From Sphingomonas lacusdianchii (GTDB lineage Bacteria; Pseudomonadota; Alphaproteobacteria; Sphingomonadales; Sphingomonadaceae), in assembly GCF_022664395.1 (NCBI RefSeq), contig NZ_JAKRET010000012.1, positions 1 to 64,000 on the forward strand: a DNA stretch of 64,000 bases, in the 5' to 3' direction. The translations under genes and the position numbers were made by a program. A model generated the notes under the pieces. That model worked only from the letters and a program-made list of their open reading frames with translations. It was not told where the DNA came from and did not search any database. This document shows positions 45,800 to 56,164 of this stretch, one piece after another (the first letter of the stretch is position 1; each line of letters begins with the position of its first letter).

Positions 45800-46795
45800 C
45801 TAATCGTCCTCGTCCTCGAACCCGACCAGATCGAGCGCGCGCGCCTTGATCTGGCGGGTCATGCACCAATGGACCAGAGCGTCCTCGCGGCCGTGCGTGA
45901 CCCAGACTTCCTTCGGCGCGATCTCGGTCAGGGTTTGGGTCAGTTCGTCCCAGTCGGCATGGTCGGACAGGATCAGCGGCAGTTCGACGCCGCGCTGGCG
46001 GGCGCGCTGGCGGACGCGCATCCAGCCGCTGGCCATCGCGGTGATCGGATCGGGCAGCCGCCGCGACCAGCGGTCGCCGAGCGCCGAGGGCGGCGCGACG
46101 ATGATCCGGCCCTGCAACTCCGCCTTGGTCGCGCCCGCCACGGGTCGTAACTCGCCCAGGTCGACGCCCAGATCGACATAGAGGTCGCACAAACGCTGCA
46201 TCGCGCCGTGCAGGTAGATCGGATCGTCGAAGCCCATCGCCCGCGCCTCGGCGATCACCCGCTGCGCCTTGCCCAACGCATAGGCGCCGACCAGCACGCA
46301 GCGTTCGGGTTCGGTGCGCAGCGCCGCGAGCAGCTTGTCGATCTCGTCGCGCGTCTCAGGGTGGCGGAAGACGGGCAGGCCGAACGTCGCCTCGGTCACG
46401 AACACGTCGCACGGCACCGGCTGGAACGGAACGCAGGTCGGGTCGGCACGGCGCTTGTAATCGCCCGATACCACCACCCGCTCGCCGGCATGGTCGAGCA
46501 CGATCTGCGCCGATCCCAGCACATGGCCAGCGGGGACGAAGGAGATGTCGACCTCGCCCATGCGGATGCTTTCGCCATAGGCGACCGCCACGCCGTTCTG
46601 CGGGCCGTAGCGCGTGTCCATGATCGCCAGCGTCTCGGGCGTGGCCCATACCGTGTGGTGCCCGCCGCGCGCGTGATCGGCATGGCCGTGCGTCACCAGT
46701 GCGCGTTCGACCGGTTCGGACGGGTCGATCCACATGTCGATCGCCGGAATATGGATGCCGGTCGGGTGCGGCGTGATCCAGCGAGCAAGGGCCAT
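45800..46795 (-). CDS. Ligase-associated DNA exonuclease, metallo-beta-lactamase fold
   Basis: The 331-residue protein has the MBL motif THGHADHARGGHH (near residue 30), GHVLGSAQIVLDHAG, SGDYKRR, and the beta-CASP-like LSDHADWDEL near the C-terminus. These mark the ligase-associated exonuclease family (TIGR04122), which is usually found with an ATP-dependent DNA ligase and an Lhr-type helicase. Neither partner is next to it here, which is unusual. The start MALARWITPHPTGIHIP was chosen from family wording. Confidence 0.85.
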   Translation of the reverse strand: MALARWITPHPTGIHIPAIDMWIDPSEPVERALVTHGHADHARGGHHTVWATPETLAIMDTRYGPQNGVAVAYGESIRMGEVDISFVPAGHVLGSAQIVLDHAGERVVVSGDYKRRADPTCVPFQPVPCDVFVTEATFGLPVFRHPETRDEIDKLLAALRTEPERCVLVGAYALGKAQRVIAEARAMGFDDPIYLHGAMQRLCDLYVDLGVDLGELRPVAGATKAELQGRIIVAPPSALGDRWSRRLPDPITAMASGWMRVRQRARQRGVELPLILSDHADWDELTQTLTEIAPKEVWVTHGREDALVHWCMTRQIKARALDLVGFEDEDD

Positions 46796-46854
46796 AGTTC
46801 GACAGATGGGGCGCATGGTCGACCCTGCCAAGGTCATCGAACCGACATATCAAG

Positions 46855-48150
46855 GTGATAGGCGCACAAGCCGTTCGTAACGATTGCCAGCCCTTGCCGA
46901 CGCCCGCCCCACCCCGTTTCAGCCTGTTCGCGGCGGGCATGGCCGCATTCTGCGTCTATTTCGCGATGTACGCCTTTCGCAAGCCGATCATGGCGGTCGG
47001 TTTCGCCGATCAGAGCGCGTGGTGGCCGGGGCTGGATTACAAGGCGACGCTGATCGTCGCGCAGGCGATCGGCTATGCCCTGTCGAAGATGCTGGGGGTG
47101 AAGGTCGTTGCCGAACATGCGACGGGCCAGCGGGCGCGACTGATCCTTGCGCTGGTCGGTGCGGCATGGGCGGCGCTGCTGGGCTTCGCGGTGCTGCCGC
47201 CGCGCTTCGGGCCGGTGTGCCTGTTCCTCAACGGATTGCCGCTCGGCATGATCTGGGGACTGGTGTTCAGCTATCTGGAGGGGCGGCGGGTGTCGGAAAT
47301 GCTGGCGGCGATGCTGACCGCCAGCTTCATCCTGTCGTCGGGCGCGACCAAGACCGCGGGCGCGCTGCTGGTGCAGCGCGGGCTGTCGCCCTTCTGGATG
47401 CCGGCGGCGACGGGGTTGCTGGTCGCGCCGGTGCTGGTCGCGGCGCTGGTCGTGCTGGCGCGGACCCCGCCGCCCGATGCCGCCGACCGCGCGGCCAGGG
47501 GCGTGCGGGTAGCGATGGATGGCCGCGCGCGACGAGACTACGTCCGTGCCCATGCGGTACCACTGGGCGTCCTGATCCTCGGCTACACGCTGCTGACGGG
47601 CCTGCGCGACTTTCGCGACAATTTCGCCGCCGAAATCTGGGGCGATCTGGGCAATGGCACGCCCGCCGCGATGTTTTCGATCACCGAGGTGCCGGTGACG
47701 ATCGTGGTGCTGATCGGCATGGCGTTGCTGGCGATGATCCGCAGCAATCTGCGCGCGCTGCTGGCGATCCATGGCGCGATCCTGTTCGGCGCGCTGGCGC
47801 TGGGCGGGGCGACGTTGCTGTTCCGGATCGGCATGATCGGACCGGTCGCGTGGACGGTGTGGATCGGGATCGGCATCTACAGCGCCTATGCCCCGTTCAG
47901 CGCGGTGCTATTCGACCGGATGATGGCGCTGGGCAAGACGCCGGGCAATGCCGGCTTCCTGATCTATCTGGGCGATTCGTTCGGCTATGCCGGCAGCGTC
48001 GGCCTGTTGCTCCTGCGCGAGCTGGCCGACGATCGCGCGCCGTGGCTGGGGTTCTTCACCGGGGCGACGCTGGCGACGGCGCTGGTGCTGGGCGGGGGCG
48101 CGTTGTTGTCGGGGCTGTGGTTCCTGCGGCGGTTTACGGCTGAATCATGA
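46855..48150 (+). CDS. DUF5690 family multi-pass membrane protein
   Basis: The 431-residue protein has about eleven to twelve hydrophobic helices with an MFS-like layout. It begins FAAGMAAFCVYFAMYAFRKPIMAVGF, and SYLEGRRVSEMLAAMLTASFILSSG is recognisable DUF5690 wording. Substrate unknown; the opening resembles sugar-phosphate antiporters. It is followed by a TonB receptor and a phospholipase C, all on the plus strand. The called start is GTG; the next Met lies at the end of the first segment. Confidence 0.8.
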   Translation: MIGAQAVRNDCQPLPTPAPPRFSLFAAGMAAFCVYFAMYAFRKPIMAVGFADQSAWWPGLDYKATLIVAQAIGYALSKMLGVKVVAEHATGQRARLILALVGAAWAALLGFAVLPPRFGPVCLFLNGLPLGMIWGLVFSYLEGRRVSEMLAAMLTASFILSSGATKTAGALLVQRGLSPFWMPAATGLLVAPVLVAALVVLARTPPPDAADRAARGVRVAMDGRARRDYVRAHAVPLGVLILGYTLLTGLRDFRDNFAAEIWGDLGNGTPAAMFSITEVPVTIVVLIGMALLAMIRSNLRALLAIHGAILFGALALGGATLLFRIGMIGPVAWTVWIGIGIYSAYAPFSAVLFDRMMALGKTPGNAGFLIYLGDSFGYAGSVGLLLLRELADDRAPWLGFFTGATLATALVLGGGALLSGLWFLRRFTAES

Positions 48151-48286
48151 TGATATCGCGTTGATATCCACGACTCATCGGTCATTTTCATCATCCGTCA
48201 CACACGCGTCATCAATATCGGCCAAAGGCGCGGCGGGGGCCGGACGAACGGCCGGGACATAAGCGGCAGGACCGCGGGGAGACATC

Positions 48287-50665
48287 ATGAAGTTCATCAC
48301 GGGTGCGGCGATCCTCGCGGTCGCGGCGGGGACGACGCACGCTTATGCGCAGACGGCCCCGGTCGATGCGATCACGACCGAAGTGTCGGGGGGCACGCAG
48401 GACGACGCGCGCAGCGGCGGCGAGATCGTCGTGACCGGCCGCGCCACGACCTTCGCCAACACGCAGGTGACCGAGCCGATGCTCGACCGGCAATCGGCGC
48501 TGACCAGCGTCAACGACGTCATCAAGGAACTGCCCGGCGTGTTCGTGGCGGAGGGCGACGCCTTCGGCTCGTCCGACTGGGCGACCTCGATCAGCATTCG
48601 CGGCTTCAGTTCGGGCGGTGGCGGTGGCCAGCAGATCGGATCAACGATCGACGGGCTGCCCAATGGCGGTTCGGGCTATGGCGGCGGATCGCGCGCCAAC
48701 CGCTATCTCGACGTGCTGAACCTGAAGACGGTGATCGTGTCGCAGGGCACCGCCGACATTTCGTCGCGCTCGAACGAGGCGCTGGGCGCGACGCTCGACT
48801 ATGTCTCGACCGATCCGGCGCGCGACACCCGCTATCGCTTCACGCTGGCGGGCGGCGATTTCGGCGCGCGCAAACTCTATGGCCGCGTCGATACCGGCCA
48901 GTTCGCCGGTGACACCCGTGCTTTCGTCAGCGCCTCGACCAGCCGCGTGAAGGACTGGATCGGCGGATCGGGCGAAACCCGCCGCGATCATGTCGATGCC
49001 AAGCTGGTCAGCAATATCGACCGGGTGAAGCTGACCGGCTGGGTCAGCTATGACGATGCCGACGAAGCCGAATTCGGGTCGGTCAGCCCTGAAATGTTCG
49101 CCAACGATCCGAACCACGATGCCTATACCGACGACTGGACCGGCATTCCCTATATCGACCAGGGCTATCGCTCGACCTCGCGTGCGCTGCGCCGCAATTT
49201 CTTCACCCATCTGCGTGGGCAAACCGATCTCGGCGAAGTGAAGCTGTCGGTTACCGGATATTACCACCGCATGCGCGGGCGCGGCGATTTCGCGCCGCCC
49301 TATCTGGTCGATGTCCGCGACGACGGCACCGGCAATCCCGAGAGCGAGTTCACCGGCAGCCAGCCGACGAAGATCGGCGGCGGCAATCTCGGCCGCTATT
49401 ATTTCGTGACTCCGACGGGAGCGAAGGCGACGTTCATCACCGGCTGCACCGGTACGGCGGCGATCCCGGCACTCTATGCGCCGGCCTGCTATGCCGCGAA
49501 TTCGACACCGGTCATGTCGTATCGCCACACCCATTATGAGAACGACCGGGGCGGCCTGACCGCCGACGCGGCGTGGGCGCATGATTTCGGTGGCGTCCAG
49601 AACACGCTGCGCGGCGGGCTGTGGTGGGAACGCGGCCGCGCCAACCAGCTGCGCGACTGGCACAAGATCACCAATGCGCTGGTCGGCCCGGCGTTCGACG
49701 GCAAGCCCTATTACCAGCAGTTCAGCACCGATTACGACCTCGACGAGATCATGTATTATGTCGAGGACGCGGTGACCTTCGGCCCGCTGACGGCGCGCTT
49801 CGGGGTGAAGCAGTTCTTCCTCGACCAGCGTCGCGCCGAATTGTTGAACGACCGCGCCGTGACCGAACTGCATTCGAACAGCCGCCCGCTGATCTCGACC
49901 GGCATCGTCTATCACGCGCCGATCGACGGGCTGGAGGCGTTCGCCGGCTATTCGCAGAATTTCGCCGCGATCGGCAACGGGCCGCTTGGCGAACCGCGCG
50001 AGGTGATCGACCGAATCCGCCCCGAAACGGCCAACAATATCGAAATCGGCGCACGCTATTCGACACCGCGGGTCAAGGCATCGCTGACCGCATATGACAT
50101 CAAGTTCAACAACCGTATCCAGTCGATCTCAGCCAACCTTGTCACCGGCATCGATTATTTGGAGGAGCAGGACAGCGTCTATCTGAACGTCGGCGGCATC
50201 AAGAGCCGGGGGATCGAGGCGGCGCTCGCCTATCGCGTGACGCAGGGCCTGACGCTGTCGGGCAACTATACCTATAACCACGCGACCTATATCGGCACCG
50301 GCAATGCCGCGCAGGACGCCGATATCGGCGTGACGCCGGGGCGGCAGGTCATCAATAGCCCGCGTAACATGTGGGTCGCGGCGGCCGACTATGCGCGCGG
50401 CGTGTTCAAGATCGGGGGCGCGGCGAAGTTCGTCGGCGACCGCTTCATCGGCAGCGATGGCGATGCGACCGCACCCAGCTTCACCTCCGTCGACGCCTAT
50501 GCCGGTATCGATCTGGGCCAGTTGAACGAAGTGATGAAGGGCATGGCCCTGACGGTACAGGCGACCAACCTCGCCGATCGCCGCTACCTTGCCGGGGCCG
50601 ATGGTGGCTCGGCGTTCCTCGGCACGCCGCGTACGGTCACGGCTGCACTGACGTTCGATTTCTGA
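48287..50665 (+). CDS. TonB-dependent outer-membrane receptor
   Basis: The 792-residue protein has a signal peptide (AAILAVAAGTTHAYA), a plug domain with NDVIKELPGVFVAEGDAFG and ISIRGF, and a C-terminal beta-barrel ending in Phe (TVTAALTFDF), as outer-membrane proteins do. The ligand is unknown. Next to it are DUF5690 and a phospholipase C, so a phospholipid head-group, phosphate ester or an iron source are reasonable ideas. The ATG at 48287 is preceded by GGGGAGA. Confidence 0.88.
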   Translation: MKFITGAAILAVAAGTTHAYAQTAPVDAITTEVSGGTQDDARSGGEIVVTGRATTFANTQVTEPMLDRQSALTSVNDVIKELPGVFVAEGDAFGSSDWATSISIRGFSSGGGGGQQIGSTIDGLPNGGSGYGGGSRANRYLDVLNLKTVIVSQGTADISSRSNEALGATLDYVSTDPARDTRYRFTLAGGDFGARKLYGRVDTGQFAGDTRAFVSASTSRVKDWIGGSGETRRDHVDAKLVSNIDRVKLTGWVSYDDADEAEFGSVSPEMFANDPNHDAYTDDWTGIPYIDQGYRSTSRALRRNFFTHLRGQTDLGEVKLSVTGYYHRMRGRGDFAPPYLVDVRDDGTGNPESEFTGSQPTKIGGGNLGRYYFVTPTGAKATFITGCTGTAAIPALYAPACYAANSTPVMSYRHTHYENDRGGLTADAAWAHDFGGVQNTLRGGLWWERGRANQLRDWHKITNALVGPAFDGKPYYQQFSTDYDLDEIMYYVEDAVTFGPLTARFGVKQFFLDQRRAELLNDRAVTELHSNSRPLISTGIVYHAPIDGLEAFAGYSQNFAAIGNGPLGEPREVIDRIRPETANNIEIGARYSTPRVKASLTAYDIKFNNRIQSISANLVTGIDYLEEQDSVYLNVGGIKSRGIEAALAYRVTQGLTLSGNYTYNHATYIGTGNAAQDADIGVTPGRQVINSPRNMWVAAADYARGVFKIGGAAKFVGDRFIGSDGDATAPSFTSVDAYAGIDLGQLNEVMKGMALTVQATNLADRRYLAGADGGSAFLGTPRTVTAALTFDF

Positions 50666-50689
50666 CCTGACGACCGTACATTGAGGATC

Positions 50690-50770
50690 GTCGCCCCAGC
50701 GCAGGCTGGGGCATCCCTCCCCGGGAGCGCCGCCCCTGGGGAGGGAGATTTCAGCCTGCGCTGGGATGAC
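50690..50770. repeat. REP-type inverted repeat between receptor and phospholipase genes
   Basis: GTCGCCCCAGCGCAGGCTGG (from 50690) faces TCAGCCTGCGCTGGGATGAC (to 50770), with CCCTCCCC and GGGGAGGG inside. The whole can fold as one long hairpin. The wording is typical of dispersed sphingomonad repeats. It separates two plus-strand genes and may modulate the transcript. Confidence 0.65.
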
Positions 50771-50793
50771 AATGATAGCGAGAAGGACATTCC

Positions 50794-52851
50794 ATGGTCG
50801 ACCTGTCGCGCCGCATCCTCCTGTCCACCGGCGCCACGCTGGCCGGTGCGGCGGCGCTGCCCGTATCGATCGCGCGTGCGGCGGCGATCGCGCCCGACCG
50901 GCGCAGCGGCACCATCGCCGACGTGCAGCACGTCGTCATCTTGTGTCAGGAAAATCGCGGCTTCGACCATTATTTCGGGACGTTGCGGGGGGTGCGCGGA
51001 TTTGGCGACCGCTTCCCCATCCCCACCCCCGCCGGCAATGTCTGGCGACAGACCGACCGGACCGGCACCGGCGATCGCCGCACCCTATCCCCCTTCCACC
51101 TCGACACCGCGCGGCAGTTCGACCTGATGCGGATGGAGGGCACGCCGCACAGCTGGCCCGATGCCCAGCGCGCATGGGACGAGGGCCGTATGGCGCATTG
51201 GCCCGAGGCAAAGCACCCGCGCGCCATGGGCCATTACCGCCGCGACGACATCCCCTTCCAGTTCGCGCTGGCGGAGGCGTTCACACTCTGCGACGCCTAT
51301 CACTGCGCGGTGCAGACCGGGACCAACACCAACCGCCTGTTCCTGTGGAGCGGCACCAACGATCCGGCAGGCACGCATGGCGGCCCGGCGATCGGCAATT
51401 CGCACGACGATTTCGTCGAAAATGGCGGCGCGGCCGATCCCTATCGCTGGACGACGACGGTCGAGCGGTTGCAGGCGGCGGGCGTCGACTGGCGCATCTA
51501 TCAGGACATGGCCGACAATTTCACCGACAACCCGCTGGCCGGCTTTGCCGCGTTCCGCGACGCCCATGCCGGGCGCGGTGATGCGGCATTGAAGGATCGC
51601 GCGCTCTCCACGCGCGGACCGGACATGCTGAAGGCTGACGTCCTCGCCGGGCGCCTGCCGCAAGTGTCCTACATCATCGCCACCGCCGCCGGTTCCGAAC
51701 ATCCCGGTCCCTCCAGCCCGGCGCAGGGCGCGGACTATACCGCCCGCGTGCTCGACGCGCTGACCGCCGATCCGAAGGTCTGGGCGCGCACCGTATTGCT
51801 GGTGATGTTCGACGAGAATGACGGATTCTTCGATCACGTGCCGCCGCCTGCCCCGCCATCACGCGCAGCGGACGGCACGGTGTTCGGCGGCTCGACCGTC
51901 GACCTGACCGGCGAATATCACGACGTGCCGAGCAGCGGCGATGCGGCGATCGACCTGCCCGAATATCGCAGTCGCCCCTATGGCCTCGGCCCGCGCGTGC
52001 CGCTCTATGTCGTGTCGCCATGGAGCCGGGGCGGCTGGGTCAATTCGCAGACCTTCGACCATACATCGGTGATCCGGTTTCTGGAGGCACGTTTCGGCAT
52101 TCGCGAACCGAATATCTCGCCCTGGCGGCGGGCGATCTGTGGCGACCTGACTTCCGCTTTTGACTTTGCCGCGACCGATGTCGCCACCCCGACCCTTCCC
52201 GACCCCGCCGCCGATGCGCGGCGGGCGGCGGCGATCCAGGGGCAGGTCGATCCGCAAGCACCGCCCGCGACCGTGCCATGGCAGGAAAGCGGGATCCGCC
52301 GGTCGCGCCCCCTGCCCTATCGGCTGGAGGTGATCGAGCGTGGCGACGACACGGGCCTGCACCTGCACTTCACCGCCGATGGCGCGGGCGCGGTATTCCA
52401 TGTCTATGATCGCCACGCGCTCGACCAGCCACCGCGCCGCTACAGCGTAGCCGCCGGCGACCGGATTGACGGCCATTGGCCCTATGCCGCCGATGGTGGC
52501 TATGACCTGTGGGTGCTGGGACCGAACGGCTTCCACCGCCATTTCGTCGGGCGGCGCGACGATCCGGCGATGGCGATCGCGTGGAGCCTGTCCGATGCCG
52601 GGCTGGCGCTACGCGTCGGCACAGCACCGGGGCTGCGCGTGCGCCGCCTGACCCCGGGCGGCGGCGCGTCGGAAGAGGTTCTGCCGACGGGACGGCATCG
52701 CTGGTCGCTCGATGGCGCGCTTGGCTGGTATGACGTGACGCTGTCGAGCAGCGCGGCACCCGGCTGGTGCCGCCGCATCGCCGGACGCCACGACCGCGCG
52801 GGACGCGCGAGCAGCAGCGATCCGTTCGTTAAGGGTTTCGTACACGGCTGA
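50794..52851 (+). CDS. Phosphocholine-specific phospholipase C
   Basis: The 685-residue protein starts with a twin-arginine leader (LSRRILLSTGATLAG). The catalytic half has VVILCQENRGFDHYFGTLRG (near residue 46), YHCAVQTGTNTNRLFLWSGT (near 168), and FDENDGFFDHVPPPAPP (near 333). The C-terminal half contains the two DUF756-type domains of this family. It releases phosphocholine from phosphatidylcholine or sphingomyelin outside the cytoplasm. The TonB receptor and DUF5690 genes upstream fit a nutrient-acquisition role. Confidence 0.9.
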   Translation: MVDLSRRILLSTGATLAGAAALPVSIARAAAIAPDRRSGTIADVQHVVILCQENRGFDHYFGTLRGVRGFGDRFPIPTPAGNVWRQTDRTGTGDRRTLSPFHLDTARQFDLMRMEGTPHSWPDAQRAWDEGRMAHWPEAKHPRAMGHYRRDDIPFQFALAEAFTLCDAYHCAVQTGTNTNRLFLWSGTNDPAGTHGGPAIGNSHDDFVENGGAADPYRWTTTVERLQAAGVDWRIYQDMADNFTDNPLAGFAAFRDAHAGRGDAALKDRALSTRGPDMLKADVLAGRLPQVSYIIATAAGSEHPGPSSPAQGADYTARVLDALTADPKVWARTVLLVMFDENDGFFDHVPPPAPPSRAADGTVFGGSTVDLTGEYHDVPSSGDAAIDLPEYRSRPYGLGPRVPLYVVSPWSRGGWVNSQTFDHTSVIRFLEARFGIREPNISPWRRAICGDLTSAFDFAATDVATPTLPDPAADARRAAAIQGQVDPQAPPATVPWQESGIRRSRPLPYRLEVIERGDDTGLHLHFTADGAGAVFHVYDRHALDQPPRRYSVAAGDRIDGHWPYAADGGYDLWVLGPNGFHRHFVGRRDDPAMAIAWSLSDAGLALRVGTAPGLRVRRLTPGGGASEEVLPTGRHRWSLDGALGWYDVTLSSSAAPGWCRRIAGRHDRAGRASSSDPFVKGFVHG

Positions 52852-53578
52852 CACGGGCGGACATCCGCCGCTTTCGTGACCACATTCTCAAGTAATGGCG
52901 CACCCGATATGGTGAAGACGGGCACCCAGAGTGCTGAGAAATCGTCGTTTCGAGAGCGGCCCAACGATAGCTATGCGCCCTACAACTGGTCGTTCGGCCG
53001 AAACGCCTTGGATCCTTCAACCCGTCGTTCGTTCATCCTGTCGAGCCGTGTCGCGTCACCTTCGCCGAGATCGATCGTGCGAGCGGTGACGGCATCGTCG
53101 TCTTGAGCGGTGGCGGGTCATCCTGCCCGTCCTCGAACGTACGGTAAGCGATCCGAAGCTGATTACCTTCCTGCGCGGCCAGATGAACTGACGCGACCAT
53201 GAGCATAATGACCACGATCTGCGTTGCCGCAACGCTGCTCGCGACACCCCTGCCCCCCCCGATCGATAAGTTAGCGCCCGAGATCGGCGCGCGATGCGAA
53301 GGTATTCGACGGCTACAACCCCTGCGACCCACCGGTCTTCACCGGCACTGGCAGGCTGCTCAAGCCTTCAGTGGCTTACGCTCACAGTTCTCTGCTATCC
53401 CGCCAGCATGGCAAAAACCCTGACCGACGGAAAATCTCACGTGAAAAGAGAAAGTTATTCAAATACAAATTAAAGAAAACTACAAATTTATACCAATCAA
53501 TTTTACACAGTTCATCAACACTTTTGCCGCTACCTGATAGTTCGATGATTTAAATCGACAAATGGAAGTGGTGTCAGG
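52852..53578. other. Long intergenic region with an A/T-rich leader to the next receptor
   Basis: No credible gene is seen. A short plus-strand frame at 53199 begins with a signal-peptide-like stretch (ICVAATLLATPLP) and soon runs into low-quality sequence. It may be a decayed secreted-protein gene. The last 150 bp (about 53430-53578) are strikingly A/T-rich for this genome, and should hold the promoter and leader of the receptor gene. Confidence 0.4.
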
Positions 53579-56059
53579 ATGAAGCGATCGATTTTTGTTT
53601 ACACGATGGCAGTATTGGCGGCGTCCGCTTCGGGAACAGCGATGGCGGCAACCGCAGAGCCAGACGACGCGCGCAATCCCGCCCAAGCCGGTCCCGCCGA
53701 TGTCATCACGACGGGCGTCGCGAAAGGTCGCGACCGGTTGGACAGCGCGACGTCGACCAGCGTCCTGCGCGAAGCCGATATCGCAAAGATCGGCGCCGCG
53801 TCGATCGGCGACCTGCTGCGCGACGTACCCGGCATCCGCTCCGAGGCGGACGGCGGCGATGGCGCTGCCAACATCTCGATCCGCGGCCTGCCGATCGCGA
53901 CCACTGGCGCCAAGTTCATCCAGTTGCAGGAAGACGGCCTGCCGATCCTGGAGTTCGGCGACATCTTGGGCTGGGGTGCCGATTCCTTCGTCCGCGCGGA
54001 CCTGAACCTCGCGCAGGTGGAGGTGATCCGTGGCGGATCGGCTTCGACCTTCGCGTCCAATTCGCCGGGCGGCATCATCAACTTCATTTCCAAGACCGGT
54101 GAGGTCGACGGCGGTGCCATTGCGCTGTCGTCGGGCCTCGACAACAACCTGTACCGCGCCGATTTCGATTATGGCGCGCATGTCAGCGATACGCTGCGCT
54201 TCCATGTCGGCGGCTTCTTCCGCCAAGGTGAAGGACCGCGCCGGACCAGCTATGACGCCTTCAGGGGCGGGCAGGTCAAGCTGAACGTGACCAAGGAATT
54301 TTCCGGCGGCTATATCCGCTTCTACGGCAAGTATCTGGACGATCGGACGCCCGAATATGACGTCGTCCCGATGCGCGTCACCGGGACGAACGATGCGCCG
54401 TCCTATTCGGAAGTGCCCTCGTTCGATGCGAACAACGGCACCATCTCGACGCGCTTCAACCCGACCAACGTCTATGTCGACCGCAACAACAACACGACGG
54501 TCGGCCGGTTGACCGACGGCCGCCATTCTATGGCGAAGACGTTCGGGGTCGAATTGCGCGCGGACGTGGCGGGATGGACCGTGACCGAGAAGTTCCGCTA
54601 CGCGGACCTGTCGGGTAGCCAGGCCGCGCCGCTCCTGACCAAATATCTGCCTGCTCCGGCAGTCATAAGCATCTTGGGTGCCGGTCCCGGCACGCAGGCG
54701 GCCTATGCGACCGGCCCGCAAAGTGGCCAGGTCATCGCCAATCCGTCCGCGCTCAACGGCAATGGCCTGCTGACGATCGCGACGCCGCTCAACCTCGTGT
54801 CGCAGCTGGACAACGTCACCAACGACATTCGCGCCAGCCGCGTTTGGCCGGTCGGCGACGCCGAGTTGACGACGACGGTCGGCTTCTATGTCTCGCGCCA
54901 GTCGATCCAAACCGATCTCGCCATCACGACGGCCATTTCCGAGGTGCGCGGTGACGGCAGCGCCGCGCTGATCGACCTGATCGGCCCGGCCGGACAGCGG
55001 ATCACCCAGAACGGCTATTATTCATATAATCTGGCGCTGTTCGGGGGGGCGGTGCGTCGCTTTACGGACATGACCTACAATACCAACGCGCCGTTCGCGT
55101 CGGCCAACTATCATATCGGCAGGGTCTCGATCGGCGCCAGCATCCGCTACGATTACGGCAAGGCGCAGGGGCAGCTCTTCAGCGCCGACCTGGGCGGCGG
55201 GCGTGTCGGCAACGTCTCGCGCGACATGAACGGCGACGGCGTCATCTCGGCGGCCGAAACGCGGGTGTCGGTGGTGCCGACGACGGCACCCGGTTTCGTC
55301 AACTACAAGTTCGACGCGCTGTCCTATTCGGCCGGGATCAACTTCCGCATCGCGGAGCCGCTGGCGGTGTTCGCCCGCTACAGCCGCGGCAATCGCGCCA
55401 ATGCCGATCGCCTGTTGTACACGCCGATCATCAATTCGGTCAGCGGCGCACTGAACGTGCCCGACGCGGCGGTCGATGCGGTGAAGCAGGCCGAAGGCGG
55501 CGTGAAGTACCGGCAGGGTCCGCTGACGCTGAACGCGACCGCGTTCTGGGCCAAGGTGACCGACAGCAATTTCGAGATCCAGGCGATCAGGACCGTCATC
55601 AGCGAATATACCGCCAAGGGAATCGAGTTCGAAGGCGGTTTCGCGCACGGGCCGTTCTCGCTGAACGCCGGCGCCACCTACACCGATGCCAACATCTCGG
55701 GCAATGTCGCCACACCGGAGATCGTCGGCAACCGGCCGCGTCGCCAGGCGAACTTCATCTTCCAGGCGACGCCGCAGGTAACCGTCGGTCGCGTCAATGT
55801 CGGCGCGGTGTTCATCGGCACCACGGGCAGCTATGCGCAGAACGTCAACCAGCTCAAGATGCCGGGTTATGTGACCACCAATGCCTTCGTCCAGGTGCGT
55901 CCCGTCGATCGGCTGCTGCTGTCGCTCAACGCCAGCAACCTGTTCGACACAAAAGCCATCGTAGCCGTCGAGCAGGCGACGCTGCCGGCATCGGGCATCG
56001 TCGAAGCCCATCTGCTGACCGGCCGCGCCGTTTCAGTCACCGCGCGGCTCGACTTCTAA
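53579..56059 (+). CDS. TonB-dependent outer-membrane receptor
   Basis: The 826-residue protein has a signal peptide (TMAVLAASASGTAMA), a plug domain with LLRDVPGIRSEADGG, ISIRGLP and VEVIRGGSASTFASNSPGG, and a barrel ending in Phe (SVTARLDF). No TonB-linked enzyme or regulator adjoins it, so the ligand cannot be proposed. It is a single-gene unit preceded by an A/T-rich leader. GTCAGG precedes the ATG. Confidence 0.88.
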   Translation: MKRSIFVYTMAVLAASASGTAMAATAEPDDARNPAQAGPADVITTGVAKGRDRLDSATSTSVLREADIAKIGAASIGDLLRDVPGIRSEADGGDGAANISIRGLPIATTGAKFIQLQEDGLPILEFGDILGWGADSFVRADLNLAQVEVIRGGSASTFASNSPGGIINFISKTGEVDGGAIALSSGLDNNLYRADFDYGAHVSDTLRFHVGGFFRQGEGPRRTSYDAFRGGQVKLNVTKEFSGGYIRFYGKYLDDRTPEYDVVPMRVTGTNDAPSYSEVPSFDANNGTISTRFNPTNVYVDRNNNTTVGRLTDGRHSMAKTFGVELRADVAGWTVTEKFRYADLSGSQAAPLLTKYLPAPAVISILGAGPGTQAAYATGPQSGQVIANPSALNGNGLLTIATPLNLVSQLDNVTNDIRASRVWPVGDAELTTTVGFYVSRQSIQTDLAITTAISEVRGDGSAALIDLIGPAGQRITQNGYYSYNLALFGGAVRRFTDMTYNTNAPFASANYHIGRVSIGASIRYDYGKAQGQLFSADLGGGRVGNVSRDMNGDGVISAAETRVSVVPTTAPGFVNYKFDALSYSAGINFRIAEPLAVFARYSRGNRANADRLLYTPIINSVSGALNVPDAAVDAVKQAEGGVKYRQGPLTLNATAFWAKVTDSNFEIQAIRTVISEYTAKGIEFEGGFAHGPFSLNAGATYTDANISGNVATPEIVGNRPRRQANFIFQATPQVTVGRVNVGAVFIGTTGSYAQNVNQLKMPGYVTTNAFVQVRPVDRLLLSLNASNLFDTKAIVAVEQATLPASGIVEAHLLTGRAVSVTARLDF

Positions 56060-56164
56060 GGCCGCAGATCTTCGCGCCTCCTGCATCCGGATGGACGCCC
56101 CGCGGGCGGACCATCCGGAGCGGGTTGTCATCAGCGCGACGCACATGATCCCGAAACGGTCGAC

